A stretch of DNA of 64,000 bases from Paraburkholderia lycopersici (GTDB taxonomy: Bacteria; Pseudomonadota; Gammaproteobacteria; Burkholderiales; Burkholderiaceae): positions 124,001 through 188,000 of the forward strand of contig NZ_FMYQ01000004.1 of NCBI RefSeq assembly GCF_900096975.1. Direction: 5' to 3'. Shown one piece after another: positions 62,546 to 64,000 of the stretch. The notes below the pieces were generated by a model. That model had not been told where the DNA came from. It did not search any database and saw only the letters and a list, made by a program, of their open reading frames with translations. Each line of letters starts with the position of its first letter. The first letter of the stretch is position 1. Position numbers and translations under genes: made by a program.

Positions 62546-63997
62546 TTACATGCCGGCCATGCACATGTACTTGATTACCACGTAGTCGTCCACGCCGTAG
62601 TGCGAGCCTTCGCGGCCAAGGCCCGACTGCTTCACGCCGCCGAACGGCGCGACTTCGTTCGAAATCAGGCCGGTGTTGATGCCCACCATGCCGTATTCGA
62701 GCGCTTCGGCCACACGCCACACGCGGCCGATGTCGCGGCTGTAAAAGTAGGCGGCGAGTCCGAACTCGGTATCGTTCGCCATCCTGATCACTTCCTCATC
62801 CGACGAGAAGCGGAACAGCGGCGCAAGGGGGCCGAAGGTTTCGTCGCGCGCGACCTTCATCGCAGGCGTGACGCCGGTGAGGATGGTCGGCTCGAAGAAG
62901 CCATGACCGAGCGCGTGGCGTTTGCCGCCCGTAAGCACCTGGGCGCCTTTGGCGAGCGCGTCCTCGATGTGCGATTCCACCTTCAGCACGGCCGCTTCGT
63001 TGATGAGCGGGCCTTGCGTCACGCCCGTCTCGGTGCCGAGGCCGACCTTGAGTTTTTCCACGGCGTCGCGCAGCTTCGCGGCGAACGTGTCGTACACGGC
63101 GTCGTGCACGTAGAACCGGTTCGTGCAGACGCAGGTCTGGCCGCTGTTGCGATACTTCGAGGCGATGGCCCCCGCAACGGCCGCGTCGATGTCGGCGTCT
63201 TCGAACACGATGAACGGGGCGTTGCCGCCCAGCTCGAGCGAGACCTTCTTGACCGTCGAGGCGCACTGGCTCATCAGCAGGCGGCCCACCGGCGTCGAGC
63301 CCGTAAACGAGAGCTTGCGCACGGTCGGATTGCTCGTGAGCTCGCCGCCGATCGCTTTCGGGTCGCCGGTCACGACGCTGAAGATGCCGCTCGGCACGCC
63401 CGCGCGCTCGGCAAGAACGGCTAGCGCGAGCGCCGAGAACGGCGTGGCTTCGGCGGGCTTGAGAACGATCGGGCAGCCTGCTGCGAGCGCGGGGCCGACC
63501 TTGCGCGTAATCATCGCGGCGGGGAAATTCCACGGCGTGATCGCGGCGCACACGCCAACGGGCTCCTTCGTCACGACGATGCGCTTGTCGTTCGCGGGCG
63601 TCGGAATCGTGTCGCCGTAAATGCGCTTGCCTTCCTCCGCGAACCATTCGAGGAACGAGGCGGCGTAGCCGATTTCGCCCTTCGCTTCGGCGAGCGGTTT
63701 GCCTTGTTCCGTGGTGAGGATCAGCGCGAGGTCGTCGGCGTTTTCCACCATCAGGTCGTGCCACTTGCGCAGGACGGCGCTGCGCTCCTTCGCGGGCTTC
63801 GCGCGCCATGCGGGCCATGCGGCGTTCGCAGCGGCGATCGCGCGGCGCGTTTCGGCCGCGCCCATGCGCGGAACGGTGCCGAGCAGCGCGCCGGTAGCCG
63901 GGTTCTTCACTTCGAGCGTGGCGCCGTCGTCGGCGCCTTGCCATTCGCCGTTGATAAAGGCGTTGTTCTGCAGCAGCGATGCGTCTTTCAGGTTCAT
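62546..63997 (-). CDS. gabD: NAD(P)-dependent succinate-semialdehyde dehydrogenase
   Basis: 483 residues, complete at the right edge. Aldehyde dehydrogenase with N157 (TPWNFPAAM), K180 (VLKPAEATPFS), Glu255 (LELGGNAPF) and nucleophile Cys289 (NSGQTCVC). FTGSTPVGRLLMSQ and GMVGINTGLISNEVAPFGGVKQSGLGREGS match SSADH I/GabD. The second Cys of CxC (291) is the redox switch seen in GabD. Converts succinate semialdehyde to succinate; also glutarate semialdehyde in some members. Confidence 0.94.
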   Translation of the reverse strand: MNLKDASLLQNNAFINGEWQGADDGATLEVKNPATGALLGTVPRMGAAETRRAIAAANAAWPAWRAKPAKERSAVLRKWHDLMVENADDLALILTTEQGKPLAEAKGEIGYAASFLEWFAEEGKRIYGDTIPTPANDKRIVVTKEPVGVCAAITPWNFPAAMITRKVGPALAAGCPIVLKPAEATPFSALALAVLAERAGVPSGIFSVVTGDPKAIGGELTSNPTVRKLSFTGSTPVGRLLMSQCASTVKKVSLELGGNAPFIVFEDADIDAAVAGAIASKYRNSGQTCVCTNRFYVHDAVYDTFAAKLRDAVEKLKVGLGTETGVTQGPLINEAAVLKVESHIEDALAKGAQVLTGGKRHALGHGFFEPTILTGVTPAMKVARDETFGPLAPLFRFSSDEEVIRMANDTEFGLAAYFYSRDIGRVWRVAEALEYGMVGINTGLISNEVAPFGGVKQSGLGREGSHYGVDDYVVIKYMCMAGM

Positions 63998-64000
63998 GCC

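Noticed and set aside
1..64000. Insertion sequences, prophage or integrative element
   Set aside because: No transposase, integrase, terminal repeats or tRNA attachment site was recognised, and base composition is even apart from regulatory regions.

Overview
The window is GC-rich (visibly about two thirds G+C) and densely coded. Gene content, Gram-negative trimeric porins ending in Phe, DUF2917/DUF4148/DUF2968 proteins and many LysR/GntR/IclR regulators point to a beta-proteobacterium of the Burkholderiaceae (Burkholderia/Paraburkholderia/Caballeronia type). No rRNA, tRNA, CRISPR, phage or insertion sequence was recognised; the region looks like an ordinary, metabolically versatile chromosomal segment.

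Layout. 0-7 kb: a class III aminotransferase and its GntR regulator with palindromic TTTGATCAAA sites, a DoxX and a pirin gene, a LysR gene, then the peroxide-defence pair ahpC-ahpF. 7.3-13.7 kb: a two-gene mprF-acvB operon (lysyl-phosphatidylglycerol synthesis/flipping plus a periplasmic hydrolase), an outer-membrane porin, and a DUF2917 gene preceded by a Trp-rich leader and an intrinsic terminator. 14-21.5 kb: an oxalate/formyl-CoA type cluster with a GntR regulator, frc, a fumarylacetoacetase-family gene, a predicted polytopic membrane protein, a LysR regulator and an OxlT-like antiporter. The GntR operon and frc share an identical 16-bp palindrome. No oxalyl-CoA decarboxylase gene lies in the window.

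21.5-33 kb: mixed housekeeping and accessory genes (LysR, ketopantoate reductase family, LysE exporter, DUF2252, a solute-binding protein, SDR, Sir2 deacylase, flavin-nucleotide oxidase family, DUF938 methyltransferase, 6-phosphogluconate dehydrogenase) ending in a DUF4148 gene with a long, C-poor 3' region rich in GCAGTA hexamers and closed by a strong terminator. 33-46 kb: DUF2968, a NlpD-like LysM/degenerate LytM lipoprotein, threonine aldolase, a DHA2-type MFS pump, glycogen phosphorylase, a second porin with an ANR/FNR-type box far upstream, an M14-family deacylase and an amino-acid binding protein.

46-54.5 kb: a complete carbon-phosphorus lyase locus. phnGHIJKLM runs on the minus strand and diverges from phnF, a DUF1045 gene and phnN; a perfect AAACGTCTAGACGTTT palindrome lies between them. 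DUF1045 carries two HxT motifs of the 2H phosphoesterase fold and may fill the role of the absent phnP. 54.5-64 kb: LysR, a PcaR-like IclR regulator, cyoABCD (bo3 quinol oxidase), a 3-oxoadipyl-CoA thiolase preceded by two IclR-like 15-bp sites, and an NAD(P)-dependent succinate-semialdehyde dehydrogenase at the right edge.
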